From Acidovorax sp. NB1 (GTDB lineage Bacteria; Pseudomonadota; Gammaproteobacteria; Burkholderiales; Burkholderiaceae_C), in contig NZ_BJHU01000006.1 of NCBI RefSeq assembly GCF_005405905.1, positions 28,603-92,602 on the forward strand: a DNA stretch of 64,000 nucleotides, read 5' to 3'. A program made the translations under genes and the position numbers. Positions 6,734 through 15,438 of the stretch are shown piece after piece; positions within the stretch are counted from its first letter, which is position 1; every line of letters begins with the position of its first letter. Under the pieces are notes generated by a model that was given only the letters and a program-made list of their open reading frames with translations, ran no database searches and was not told the origin of the DNA.

Positions 6734-8161
6734 ATGCCCTTCCCCCTGATCCGGCCCCTGCGGCTGGCCACCTCCTCCCTGGTTCTGCTGCTTTGCGCCC
6801 TGGCGGCCCAGGCACAGAATGCCCCCTCACCCGCTTCCGCATCCGCCCCTGCCCCGGCCACACGCCCCGCGGGCAGTGACCCGGCAGATGGCACAGCCCA
6901 GCCCCCAGCAGCCACAGCACCCGCAGGGGCCGATGCCGCCCTGCTCTCGCGCGATGCGCGGCGCATCTACGAGCTGTCGCGCGACAAGCTAGTGCAGATC
7001 CGCACGCTGCTGCGCAATGCGGGCACGCAGGCGTCGATTGGCTCGGGCTTTTTTGTGTCGGCCGATGGGCTGATCGTGACCAACTTCCACGTGGCCAGCC
7101 AGCTGGCGCTGGAGCCCGAGCGCTACCGGGGCGTGTACGTGACGATGGAGGGACAGGAGGGCGAGGTGGAGCTGCTGGCGTTTGACGTGCAGCGCGACCT
7201 GGCCGTGCTGCGCGCCAAGGGCCGCACGGCAGCGGCGCCGGTGCTGGGCTTTCGGCCCGCCGACGAGGCGCTGGCACAGGGCGAGCGCATCTACTCGCTG
7301 GGCAACCCGCTGGACATTGGCTTTGCCGTGACCGAGGGCACCTACAACGGGCTGGTCAAGCGCAGCTTTTACCCGCGCATCTTTTTTGGCGGCACGCTCA
7401 ACCCCGGCATGAGCGGCGGCCCGGCGGTGGACGACGCAGGCCGGGTGCTGGGCGTGAACGTGGCCAAGCGGCTGGATGGCGAGCAGGTGAGCTTTTTGAT
7501 CCCGGCCGAGTTTGCGCAGGCGCTGGTGCAGCGCGCGGCCAACGCGCAGCCCATCACCCAGGCTGCATATGGCGAGGTAACGCGGCAACTGGTGGAGCAC
7601 CAGCAGTTGCTGACCCAGCGGTTCCTGAAGGCGCCGTTTCATGAGCAGCGCCACGGCAACTACCGCGTGCCGGTGCCCGACGATGCGCTGGCACGGTGCT
7701 GGGGCTCGGGGCGTGACCCGTCCTTCCCCGGCCTGAACCTGGAGCGCACACAGTGCCGCGCCGACAGCGATGTGGTGGCGGGCGACTTCAACACCGGCGC
7801 GGTGCGCCTGTCGTACGAGGCCTACAACGCGCCCACGCTGGGCGCTGCGCGGTTTGCGCGCATGTATTCGCAAAGTTTTGCCAACGAGCAACTGCCCACG
7901 CGCGGCAACCGCCACCAGACGGCGGCCGAGTGCACCGAGCGTTTTGTGGACCCCGGCAGCCTGCCGCTGCGGGCCGTGGTGTGCCTGTCGGCCTACCGCA
8001 AGCTGACGGGCCTGTACAACATGACGGTGCTGGTGACCTCGGTGAACCAACCCACGCAGGGCGTGCTGGGCCGCCTGGATGTGCAGGGCGTTGCGTTTGA
8101 CAACGGCATGAAGCTGGCCGGCCACTACCTCAAGGCCTTCCGCTGGGAGGCCGCACCATGA
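6734..8161 (+). CDS. Secreted trypsin-like serine protease
   Basis: A 475-residue protein. A signal peptide (about 1-27, ending ALAAQA) is followed by an Ala/Pro-rich linker to about 65. The chymotrypsin-fold domain has H119 in TNFHV, D155 in RDLAVLR and S227 in PGMSGGP, an intact Asp-His-Ser triad as in HtrA/DegP-type enzymes. No PDZ domain follows. Instead there is a C-terminal domain of about 200 residues with several cysteines that I cannot name. It probably acts in the periplasm or outside. Its stop overlaps the start of the FHA-domain gene (ATGA), so the two are translationally coupled and probably work together. Confidence 0.85.
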   Translation: MPFPLIRPLRLATSSLVLLLCALAAQAQNAPSPASASAPAPATRPAGSDPADGTAQPPAATAPAGADAALLSRDARRIYELSRDKLVQIRTLLRNAGTQASIGSGFFVSADGLIVTNFHVASQLALEPERYRGVYVTMEGQEGEVELLAFDVQRDLAVLRAKGRTAAAPVLGFRPADEALAQGERIYSLGNPLDIGFAVTEGTYNGLVKRSFYPRIFFGGTLNPGMSGGPAVDDAGRVLGVNVAKRLDGEQVSFLIPAEFAQALVQRAANAQPITQAAYGEVTRQLVEHQQLLTQRFLKAPFHEQRHGNYRVPVPDDALARCWGSGRDPSFPGLNLERTQCRADSDVVAGDFNTGAVRLSYEAYNAPTLGAARFARMYSQSFANEQLPTRGNRHQTAAECTERFVDPGSLPLRAVVCLSAYRKLTGLYNMTVLVTSVNQPTQGVLGRLDVQGVAFDNGMKLAGHYLKAFRWEAAP

Positions 8162-9156
8162 GCACGATGCCAACAAACACCACCCTGGGCCTGATCGAGG
8201 CCCATGACCGCCACGGCGCGCTGCTGGCGCGTGCGCCCATCACCCACTGGCCCGTGACGGTGGGCCGCGCACTGGACTGCGACCTGGTGCTGGACGACCC
8301 CTTTGTGGCGCCCCGGCACCTGCGCATTGAGCGTGCGGTGGACGAACCCCGCACCGTGCAGGTGGAGGTGCTGGAGACGCGCAACGGCGCGCGCCTGCAG
8401 CGCAAGCGCCATGCCCAGGGCGAGCGTTTTGACTGGCCCGGCAGCACGCCCATCGACCTGGGCCACACCCACATCACGCTGCGCCTGGCCGATGCGCCCA
8501 TTGCCGACGAGCAGGCGCTGCCGGAGTTTCCGTGGCGCACCGTGGGCACCACCGCCGCGCTGGTGGTGCTGGTGGGGGCTGCAGCCATGGCTTCGGCGTG
8601 GCTGGAGTCGCGCGACAGCTCGCAGTACCTCAAGTCGCTGCCCAGCGTGCTGCTCATGCTGCTGTTGGTGGTTAGCGCCTGGTCGGGCCTGTGGGCCGTG
8701 GCCAACAAGATGTTTGCGGGCCGCCTGCAGTTCTGGCGCCATGTGCGCATTGCCTGCACGGTGTACCTGGCCAGCGAGGGCCTGCGGCTGGTGGCCAACC
8801 TGGCGGCGTTCTCGTTCTCGCTGGAGGCGCTGTCGCAGTTCGCCAGCGTGCTGGGCGTGCTGGTGCTGGCCTGGGCGCTGTATGCCCACCTGGCCACCGT
8901 GCTGCCCCGCCGCCGCGTGGGCCTGGCCTGGACAGTGGCCGCCGTGGTAGCCCTGGGCGTGCCTGCTTGGCTGGGCGCACAGTGGCTCAACCGCATGCGG
9001 CTGACGAACGAGATGTACATGAGCAGCCTGTTCCCCCCCAGCCTGCGTGTGGCCCCTGCGGCGCCGGTGGACCAGCTGCTGCAAGACGCCGAAGCCCTGC
9101 GCGCCAAGCTGGACCGGCGCCTGAAGGACGACGGGCTGGCGGACGAGGACGAATAG
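8158..9156 (+). CDS. FHA-domain membrane protein
   Basis: A 332-residue protein. The N-terminal domain (about 10-110) has the FHA core VTVGRALDCDLVLDD and PRHLRIE, the phosphothreonine-peptide-binding fold; the usual loop serine after the Gly-Arg strand is not obvious. Five hydrophobic segments follow between about 125 and 285, and the tail is a short charged coiled helix (LLQDAEALRAKLDRRLKDD). The N-terminus presumably faces the cytoplasm and could link phosphorylation state to the coupled secreted protease. There is no Ser/Thr kinase gene next to it. Confidence 0.8.
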   Translation: MSTMPTNTTLGLIEAHDRHGALLARAPITHWPVTVGRALDCDLVLDDPFVAPRHLRIERAVDEPRTVQVEVLETRNGARLQRKRHAQGERFDWPGSTPIDLGHTHITLRLADAPIADEQALPEFPWRTVGTTAALVVLVGAAAMASAWLESRDSSQYLKSLPSVLLMLLLVVSAWSGLWAVANKMFAGRLQFWRHVRIACTVYLASEGLRLVANLAAFSFSLEALSQFASVLGVLVLAWALYAHLATVLPRRRVGLAWTVAAVVALGVPAWLGAQWLNRMRLTNEMYMSSLFPPSLRVAPAAPVDQLLQDAEALRAKLDRRLKDDGLADEDE

Positions 9157-9190
9157 GCGCGCCGCACGCAGCTGCCCAACCCCCTGCCCC

Positions 9191-9520
9191 ATGCGCCGCC
9201 GCAAGCCCCACCACCACGTCTATGTGGTCGAACTCTCCAAAGACGTGCTGCTGGAGCCGCGCTTTCGCAAGAACAACCCGGGCTACATCGACGGCAAGCC
9301 CTGCGTGTATGTGGGCATGACCGGGCTGGACCCGGATGTGCGCTTTGACAAGCACAAGGCGGGCATCCAGGCCAACCGGTTTGTGACGCAGTACGGCCTG
9401 CGGCTGCTGCCGGATCTGTACGAGGGCTTCAACCCCATGAGCTATGAGGAGGCGGTGGACCGGGAGATCGAGATCGGCATCGATCTGCGCTCGGCGGGGT
9501 TTGGGGTGTGGCAGGCGTGA
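9191..9520 (+). CDS. GIY-YIG-like small protein
   Basis: A 109-residue protein. HHVYVVEL followed 20 residues later by CVYVGMTGLDPDVRF and HKAGIQAN resembles the two beta strands and the Arg-containing helix of the GIY-YIG nuclease fold. It is short, and the first tyrosine motif is degenerate, so activity is uncertain. It begins 34 bases after the FHA gene and could be co-transcribed with it. Family assignment is by eye and moderate. Confidence 0.55.
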   Translation: MRRRKPHHHVYVVELSKDVLLEPRFRKNNPGYIDGKPCVYVGMTGLDPDVRFDKHKAGIQANRFVTQYGLRLLPDLYEGFNPMSYEEAVDREIEIGIDLRSAGFGVWQA

Positions 9521-9614
9521 GGGGCTGTTTGCGCCCCAAAAGGACATCGAAAAGGTTCTCTGCCCCCCGCCATGCTGCCGCGCCCTTACCATCGCCCCCC
9601 ACTTATCCACTCCT

Positions 9615-9675
9615 CTTTTGGTAGCTAACAGCGTTTACCCATAGCGCGGAAGCGGCCCATTTCATTCAAATTTTC
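9615..9675 (+). repeat. Dispersed intergenic repeat, copy 4
   Basis: GGTAGCTAACAGCGTTTACC followed by CATAGCGCGGAAGCGGCCC and ATTTCATTCAAATTTTC matches the family. It ends 17 bases before the next start codon, so it may contribute to the leader of that gene. Confidence 0.7.
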
Positions 9676-9692
9676 ACTCCTAACACCATCCT

Positions 9693-10010
9693 ATGAACTT
9701 CGCAGACCGCCTGAAACAACTCCCCTCCGCAAGCCACCTCGCCGCCTTGCACCTGCTGGGTGCTGACGGCCAGGTCCTCGCCAGCATCGAGAACAAGCCC
9801 GGCCAGACCGGGTCGCTGGTGGTGTATGCCGCGCTGGGGGCGCTGTATGGCGGCCGCATCACGCCCGCAGCCGCCAGCCTGGGGCTGGAGTGGTATGCCG
9901 AGCATGTGGCAGATGCGCGTGCCTTCCCCGGCAAACACCCCAACATCGACCGGCTGCTGGCCTGGGCGCAGGGCAGCGAGAGTTTTGGGGTGCAAGCGGT
10001 TTCGGCCTGA
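9693..10010 (+). CDS. DUF2322-like small cytoplasmic protein
   Basis: A 105-residue protein. The opening MNFADRLKQLPSASHLAALHLL, IENKPGQTGSLVVY and the ending helix resemble the DUF2322 family of short proteobacterial proteins of unknown function. There are no membrane segments or catalytic motifs. The 5' leader carries a copy of the dispersed repeat, and a hairpin follows the stop codon. Confidence 0.6.
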   Translation: MNFADRLKQLPSASHLAALHLLGADGQVLASIENKPGQTGSLVVYAALGALYGGRITPAAASLGLEWYAEHVADARAFPGKHPNIDRLLAWAQGSESFGVQAVSA

Positions 10011-10017
10011 TACAAAA

Positions 10018-10041
10018 AAGCCGCTGTGGCCACGGCGGCTT
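10018..10041. terminator. Hairpin after the DUF2322-like gene
   Basis: AAGCCGC (10018-10024) pairs with GCGGCTT (10035-10041) around a GTGGCCAC core. On the minus strand the stem is followed by a run of six T, the form of a Rho-independent terminator; on the plus strand only an A-run precedes it. It begins 8 bases after the stop codon of the plus-strand gene. Confidence 0.5.
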
Positions 10042-10164
10042 GTCGAAAAAGCCCGGGGCCATTCGTCGTAATAGGTGTGGGCTGGCTGGAATGCGCGGTA
10101 TGGTTCTGCGGCCCACGCTTTCTTCTTCATCATCCACCCCGATGTCCCTTCAGGAGACCCGAGC

Positions 10165-10626
10165 ATGACGACAGACACCACCACCGGCACCGTCACCCTG
10201 CACCGCGTGCTGCGCGCACCGGCCGAGCGCATCTACCGCGCGTTTCTGGACCCCGACGCCATGTGCAAGTGGCTACCGCCCCACGGGTTTACCGGCCGGG
10301 TGCTGAGCATGGACGCACGCGTGGGCGGCAGCTACCGTATGCAGTTCACCAACATGAGCAGCGGCGGCACCCACGCATTTGGCGGCGAGTATGTGGAGCT
10401 GGTCCCTGGCGAGCGCATCGTGCACACCGACCGCTTTGACGACCCCAACCTGCCGGGCGAGATGCGCACCACCGTCCAGTTCAGGAAGGTGATCACGGGC
10501 ACCGAGGTGTCCATCGTGCAGGCAGGCATCCCGGCGGTGATCCCGACCGAGATGTGCTACCTGGGCTGGCAGGAGTCGCTGCAGCTGCTGGCGCTGCTGG
10601 TGGAGCCGGAGATTCCGGGCGAATAA
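10165..10626 (+). CDS. SRPBCC (AHSA1/START-like) domain protein
   Basis: A 153-residue protein. The N-terminal VTLHRVLRAPAERIYRAFLDPDAMCKWLPP is the signature opening of the activator-of-Hsp90-homologue (AHSA1-like) SRPBCC family, followed by GGSYRMQF and GGEYVELVPGERIVHTD. These proteins bind hydrophobic ligands in a deep cavity; most bacterial members are uncharacterised. The start at 10165 is supported by AGGAG ten bases upstream; an earlier in-frame ATG at 10075 adds 30 residues that do not belong to the family. Monocistronic. Confidence 0.85.
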   Translation: MTTDTTTGTVTLHRVLRAPAERIYRAFLDPDAMCKWLPPHGFTGRVLSMDARVGGSYRMQFTNMSSGGTHAFGGEYVELVPGERIVHTDRFDDPNLPGEMRTTVQFRKVITGTEVSIVQAGIPAVIPTEMCYLGWQESLQLLALLVEPEIPGE

Positions 10627-10668
10627 GCCACCCACACACCGTGCCAGGCCCGGGTCACCTCAACCGCG

Positions 10669-11454
10669 TCACTTCAACCACTTGTCAGCGGCCTGCTTGA
10701 TGGTGCCCCGGCTGTCCACCAGGCCCCACACAAAACCCATCACGCGAACATAGTCGGCGTCGTCGGTGGGCAGCATGAAGCCCAGGTAGTTCTTGGGCGT
10801 GAGCGGTGCGTCCACAAACGCGGCGTGCAGGCGCGGGTCGGCCTTGGCGTAGTGCAGGGCTTCGTAGGTTTCGGTGATCATCACGTCGCCCTTGCCCTCG
10901 GCGATGAGTGCGGGGATCTCGGCGTTCTTGTCGTGCGTGCTGACCTGCGCGGCCTTGAGGTTGGCCAGCACATAGGTCTCGTTGGTGCCGCCGGGGTTCT
11001 TGATGACGCGCACCGTGGGCTGGTTCATCGCGTCCACGCTGGTGTACTTGGCCTTGTCGGCCGCGCGCACCAGGGCCACTTTGCCGAACGGGGCGTAGCC
11101 GGGCAGCATGTCAAAAATGCGCATGCGGTTGACGTTGCGGGTGATGCCGCCCACGGCCACGTCGAACTTGTCGCCTTGCAAATCCTTCACCAGGTTGGGC
11201 CACGAGGTCTGCACGTACTCGATCTTCACGCCCAGCTCCTTGGCCATGGTTTCGATCACGTCGATGTCATGGCCGCTGTAGCCCGCGTCGGTCTTGATGG
11301 CAAACGGGCGGTAGTCGCCCGGCGTGCCCACGCGGATGACCTTGGCCTCCATGATCTTGTCGAGCCGGGGCCCCGCCTGCGCGGCCTGGCTGAAAAGGGA
11401 CAGGGCGGTGAACAGGGCGGCGGCAGCCACGGCGAGTGTTTTCTTGGGGATCAT
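10669..11454 (-). CDS. Periplasmic solute-binding protein family 3, PheC-like (cyclohexadienyl dehydratase-like)
   Basis: A 261-residue protein. A signal peptide (about 1-27, ending SQAAQA) precedes a type II periplasmic-binding fold: VIRVGTPGDYRPFAI, SGHDIDVIETMAKELG, FDVAVGGITRNVNRMRIF, and NPGGTNETYVLANLK. The last motif and the TPGDYRPF opening are close to the periplasmic PheC cyclohexadienyl dehydratases, which convert prephenate or arogenate, rather than to ordinary amino-acid transporters. No permease or ATPase gene is adjacent, which fits an enzyme or an orphan binding protein. The start is placed at the signal peptide methionine; the longer frame gives an implausible N-terminus. Confidence 0.75.
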   Translation of the reverse strand: MIPKKTLAVAAAALFTALSLFSQAAQAGPRLDKIMEAKVIRVGTPGDYRPFAIKTDAGYSGHDIDVIETMAKELGVKIEYVQTSWPNLVKDLQGDKFDVAVGGITRNVNRMRIFDMLPGYAPFGKVALVRAADKAKYTSVDAMNQPTVRVIKNPGGTNETYVLANLKAAQVSTHDKNAEIPALIAEGKGDVMITETYEALHYAKADPRLHAAFVDAPLTPKNYLGFMLPTDDADYVRVMGFVWGLVDSRGTIKQAADKWLK

Positions 11455-11711
11455 GTGGGAAGTGCTCCAGAGGACAAAGGGAATGAAACCGGCCGCCAGG
11501 GCCGTGCTGCGCGCACCACCCTGGCAGAGCCGAAAAAAGGATACGCCAACAGCAAGCATGCAACATGCCACGCGCGCGACCGCGACCGGTGGTGGCTTCT
11601 TGCGGGCACTGCCACCGTGCTGGGTTACCCTCCGGGGCTTGAAGACCCTTCACCGGCTTGCACCCACAGCAAGCCACCCCCCATTACCCAATGGACTACC
11701 CAAGGAACACC

Positions 11712-11960
11712 ATGAAAAAACTCAACGTCACCATCCAACTCGAAATGACCGTCCCCGACGACTGGGCCCTGGTCGAAACCTCCGAAGGCACGCCGGTGAT
11801 CCAGATGGCCGATGGCAAGTTTCTGGACATCGCCATCGAACCCCTGTTTGCCACCGACCCCGAAGACATGTGGAGCAGCACCGACAGCGAGGAAGAACTC
11901 CATGAGGTGCTGGACATGGTCGAGAGCGAGGCCGTGACCTACGAGTTTGTGACGCACTGA
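11712..11960 (+). CDS. Small acidic hypothetical protein
   Basis: An 82-residue strongly acidic protein (MKKLNVTIQLEMTVPDDW... with a DPEDMWSSTDSEEELHEVLDMVESE helix). No family recognised. AAGGA lies 6 bases before the ATG at 11712, making this start better than the in-frame ATG 54 bases upstream. It probably is a soluble one-domain protein; function unknown. Confidence 0.65.
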   Translation: MKKLNVTIQLEMTVPDDWALVETSEGTPVIQMADGKFLDIAIEPLFATDPEDMWSSTDSEEELHEVLDMVESEAVTYEFVTH

Positions 11961-12008
11961 CCAGCCCCGCCCGCCGTTCCGCCCCGCGCGCCCTGGCGGG
12001 GGTCGACC

Positions 12009-13046
12009 TTGCGGGCCCGCTGTCCGCTGTCCGCTCGCACGCCGCAGCCTGCGCAACCGCCGCTGTGGCTGTGGCCGCTGAAACCGTCTTTTTGCCACGC
12101 CCCCTCCGTCCCTGTGCCCCACCCTACCCACACCGCCGCCGCCTTGACCCTCACCCGCCGCACCGCCTTGGCCAGCGCGGGTGGCCTGCTGCTCGCGCCC
12201 GTCACGGGCCTGCACGCCAAGCCGCAACCCGCATCACCCACCACACCCGCCAAGCCCCCGGCAGCACCCGCCGTGCGGCCCCAGGCGCTGCAGGTGCCGG
12301 GCGGTGTGGCCCGGTTGTCGCTGGGCCCCGCCGCCGCGCGGCCCCGGGCCCTGGTGCGCCAGGGCGACGTGGATGTGCCGGTGCTGGTGGTGGGCGACGT
12401 GATCGAGTGGACAGCCATCGTGGGCATCCCGCTGGCGACGGCGCCGGGCGATGCGCACATCACCGCGCTGACCGATGGGGGCGCCCCGCGCCCGCTGCAC
12501 TACACCGTGGCGCCCAAGCAGTACCAGGAGCAGCACCTCAAGGTATCGCCCCGCACGGTAGACCTCTCGCCCGAAGACCAGGCCCGCTACGAGCGCGAGC
12601 GCGACCACCAGGCGCAGGTGATGGCCACCTTTACCGAGCAGCCCGCTGGCGTGGCCCTGGCATCGCTGCGCATGCGCGTGCCGGTGCCCGGGCGGCGGTC
12701 CAGCTCGTTCGGGCTGCGGCGCATGTTCAACGGCCAGCCGCGCAATCCGCACAGCGGCATGGACATTGCCGCCGCCACCGGCACGCCCATCGTGGCGCCG
12801 CTGGCGGGCCGGGTGATCGACGTGGGCGACTACTTTTTCAACGGCGGCACGGTGTGGCTGGACCACGGCCAGGGCCTGCTGAGCATGTACTGCCACCTGA
12901 GCCGCATGGATGTGCGCGTGGGCGATGTGCTTCAGGCGGGCGACGCGTTCTGCCAGGTGGGTGCCACCGGCCGCGTGACCGGGCCGCACCTGCACTGGGG
13001 CGTGATGCTGAACCGCACCATGGTGGACCCGGCGCTGTTTTTGTAA
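12009..13046 (+). CDS. M23-family metallopeptidase (LytM-type), Tat-type signal
   Basis: Up to 345 residues. The C-terminal LytM domain has HSGMD (HXXXD zinc ligands), YFFNGGTVWLDHG, YCHLSRMDV and GPHLHWG (HXH), all catalytic residues of M23 endopeptidases that cut peptidoglycan cross-bridges. The signal region reads TRRTALASAGGLLLA, a twin-arginine type. A GTG at 12114 (310 residues) places the twin arginines about 15 residues in and is the more likely start; the ATG at 12009 would add a 35-residue odd extension. It probably acts in the periplasm on cell-wall remodelling, or activates an amidase. Confidence 0.85.
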   Translation: MRARCPLSARTPQPAQPPLWLWPLKPSFCHAPSVPVPHPTHTAAALTLTRRTALASAGGLLLAPVTGLHAKPQPASPTTPAKPPAAPAVRPQALQVPGGVARLSLGPAAARPRALVRQGDVDVPVLVVGDVIEWTAIVGIPLATAPGDAHITALTDGGAPRPLHYTVAPKQYQEQHLKVSPRTVDLSPEDQARYERERDHQAQVMATFTEQPAGVALASLRMRVPVPGRRSSSFGLRRMFNGQPRNPHSGMDIAAATGTPIVAPLAGRVIDVGDYFFNGGTVWLDHGQGLLSMYCHLSRMDVRVGDVLQAGDAFCQVGATGRVTGPHLHWGVMLNRTMVDPALFL

Positions 13047-13075
13047 CGGTTGCTGCACACGCCGTACGGCTTCGA

Positions 13076-13140
13076 AATAGCTACCAATTTGATAGCGCGG
13101 CAGGACAATGCGACAGGCGCCTTGCCTGCATATTTTCAAG
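13076..13140 (+). repeat. Degenerate dispersed intergenic repeat, copy 5
   Basis: AATAGCTACCAATTTGATAGC followed by a diverged body and TATTTTCAAGAAA. Only the left part resembles the family, so this is a weak copy. Confidence 0.4.
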
Positions 13141-13220
13141 AAAAAGAGAGCGCCACCCGGTTTTCGTGTGTTTCGCTTTGATGCCTTCTGCCGCGCAACC
13201 TGCCAGTGCTGCGTTGCACG

Positions 13221-13925
13221 CTAGCTGTGCGCGCGGTACAGCACGTTGGCACGGGTCAGGTGGTCGTGCATGGCCATTGCAGCGGCATCAGGGTCGCGCG
13301 CGGCAATGGCTTCGTAGATGCGGGTGTGTTCTGCCAGGGTGACCTGTTCTGCCCCGGGGGCGCGCACGATGGTCTGGTAGAAAGCGCTGGCCCAGTTGAA
13401 CATTGCTTCGACGATGGCCGGAAAAATCGGATTGCCACTGATGACCGCAATCTCTCGGTGAAACAGCATGTCGCGGTTCACAAAGACGCTCAGGTCGCTC
13501 AGGGAAGCGCGGTGCGCATCCAGGCAGGCCCGCAGGCGCTCAATGTCGGCATCGCTCGCCTTTTGTGCCGCAATACGGCACAGGCCGGTTTCGAGGAAGA
13601 GGCGCGCATCCTTGAGGTGGCCGAGCATGTCAGGCTGCATCTGCAGCAGGTGCTTGGCGCCGCCAGCGACCTGCTCAATCAGGAGGTCGGCCGTGGGTAC
13701 CACGACCCGGGCGCGCTCGCCATGGGTGATCTCGACGATCCCGGACCGCGCAAGGTCCTGAAGTGCCTCGCGCACCGCAGGCCGCCCTACACCGTAGGCG
13801 TCCATCAGATCTCGCTCTGACGGGAGATGGTCTCCGGCACCCCATTCGCCGGCCCGAATCCGGTTCATCAGGCGATCCACCACCTCCTGGTAGATTTTTC
13901 GTCTCTGGATAGGCTCGGAATTCAT
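13221..13925 (-). CDS. GntR-family (FCD) transcriptional regulator of the apionate operon
   Basis: A 234-residue protein. The N-terminal winged helix reads LPSERDLMDAYGVGRPAVREAL, the GntR signature; the C-terminal all-helical FCD domain has FHREIAVISGNP and the metal-binding histidines in EHTRIYEAI and MHDHL. FadR-subfamily members sense sugar acids and derepress catabolic genes. It is the last gene of a minus-strand cluster with TRAP transporter and sugar-acid enzymes, 130 bases below the kinase gene. The start at MNSEPIQRRK is chosen because conservation begins there. Confidence 0.9.
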   Translation of the reverse strand: MNSEPIQRRKIYQEVVDRLMNRIRAGEWGAGDHLPSERDLMDAYGVGRPAVREALQDLARSGIVEITHGERARVVVPTADLLIEQVAGGAKHLLQMQPDMLGHLKDARLFLETGLCRIAAQKASDADIERLRACLDAHRASLSDLSVFVNRDMLFHREIAVISGNPIFPAIVEAMFNWASAFYQTIVRAPGAEQVTLAEHTRIYEAIAARDPDAAAMAMHDHLTRANVLYRAHS

Positions 13926-14055
13926 GGCGGTGGAGGATACCGTACCCCTGGCGTCGGCAGGACCTCCGGCGGATTCCCACGCAGCCACAGGCGGCTGCGG
14001 GTGGCCGCTAGCTCCCAGAAGCGCCAAAGCGGTGACTGTGTGTGGATCACCCACT

Positions 14056-15438
14056 TCATGCGGCGGTGCCGCGCAGCGCCTGGCCAAAGAAGTCTTCGCC
14101 CCCCATTTGGCCGCCCTTGAGCACGATTTCAAGGCCATCCATCGCCGGGGTATCTGACCATGCTCGGCACAACGGGGCGCCAGGCACCAGCTGCGAATGC
14201 ACCGTCAGCGCGGTGATGTCCAGGGCGCTGGCCACGGCACCCGAGCTGTCGCCACCCGCAATCGCCACGCGGCGTACTCCGGTCTGAGCGATGACCTCCT
14301 GCATGCAGCGCGCCAGCGCCTGCCCCACCATGGCATGGGCCTGCGGCACGGTCACCCCCGCGCGCATCGCCGCTTCAGGAAACTGCACGACATGCGGGTC
14401 GTCGGGCCCGCTGGCCGAGTAGATGAGGGGCGGGCGCCCTGCGGCAACCGCCTGCACCGCGCCTGTCACCACCCGTGCCACTTCGGCCTGTGCCACCTGC
14501 GCATCCAGCAGGCGCTCAACGACCAGGCGCTCGGTGGCAAAGCCATGGTTTTGCGCCCAGGCGATCTGCGCCGCCGTCACGGGTGAGCAGCTTCCGCTGA
14601 CCGCCACCATGGATGCAGCAGGCTGCGTGCGCGCAAGTGCTGCACCGCCCGCCAGGGCACCGCTGTGCCGCCAATGCGCCACCAGCGCGTACTCCAGCCC
14701 GGACGACGAGGCAGAAAACACGCCGTTTCCGCGCTCTTCCCAAATCACCCGCCCGGCTTCGGCCAGTGTGCGGTCATCCACCACGTCCATCAAGACGACG
14801 GGTGGCGCGGCGGCATCGCGCAACGGCGCCAGGGCCTCCGGTCCGTGCCCGGCGTGCAGGGTAACCAGATCGATCAGCTCCAGCCGCCGCGGCGTCTGTT
14901 TTGCCAGGTGCTGCCTCAGGTCGGCCTCGGGCATGGGGGTGACGGGGTGGCGCGACATGGTGGGATGCCGGTCCAGGCGGTGCACCGTGCCTCCCATGGC
15001 AGCAAACAGGTTGCCAAAAGCCTGGTAGCGGCGCAGGCGGGGCGCACCAATGACCATGGGCGACCAGGCGCCGCCCATGGCGGCCACACCCAGTTCGATG
15101 GCCTGACCGATGGAGCCGATCTCAGGGCTGGAGTCGAAGGTGGAGCAGACCTTGTATTGCAGGATGGGCGCCCCGAAGGCCTGCAGGACGGCAAAGGCCG
15201 TGGGCAGGTGCTCGCGCATCCAGGCCGGGCTGCGCCCGCGCGAGGTGCCGGCCAGGCCGATGCAGCGCATGTGCGCAAAGCGCTGCACCCAGGCGGCAGA
15301 CGGTGGCTGCAGAAACAGCACGGTGGGAACGCCGGCCAGAGTAAAGGCCTCCATCACGTCGGTGGAGCCGGTGAAGTCGTCGCCGTAGTAGGCCAGCAGG
15401 GGCCCTTCGGGCAGGGCGTGGTCGGTGTGCGCGTTCAT
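14056..15438 (-). CDS. oiaK: DUF1537 four-carbon acid sugar kinase, probable 3-oxo-isoapionate kinase
   Basis: A 460-residue protein with the DUF1537 N-terminal motif YYGDDFTGSTDVMEAF and C-terminal ATP-binding motifs GGDSSGAVASALDI and KGGQMGGEDFF. These enzymes phosphorylate acid sugars or their oxo derivatives. In described D-apionate routes, the kinase OiaK phosphorylates 3-oxo-isoapionate, and it is paired with a RuBisCO-like protein, exactly as here: its ATG shares one base with the stop of the RuBisCO-like gene (TGATG). The specific substrate is inferred from neighbours, not from the sequence. Confidence 0.8.
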   Translation of the reverse strand: MNAHTDHALPEGPLLAYYGDDFTGSTDVMEAFTLAGVPTVLFLQPPSAAWVQRFAHMRCIGLAGTSRGRSPAWMREHLPTAFAVLQAFGAPILQYKVCSTFDSSPEIGSIGQAIELGVAAMGGAWSPMVIGAPRLRRYQAFGNLFAAMGGTVHRLDRHPTMSRHPVTPMPEADLRQHLAKQTPRRLELIDLVTLHAGHGPEALAPLRDAAAPPVVLMDVVDDRTLAEAGRVIWEERGNGVFSASSSGLEYALVAHWRHSGALAGGAALARTQPAASMVAVSGSCSPVTAAQIAWAQNHGFATERLVVERLLDAQVAQAEVARVVTGAVQAVAAGRPPLIYSASGPDDPHVVQFPEAAMRAGVTVPQAHAMVGQALARCMQEVIAQTGVRRVAIAGGDSSGAVASALDITALTVHSQLVPGAPLCRAWSDTPAMDGLEIVLKGGQMGGEDFFGQALRGTAA

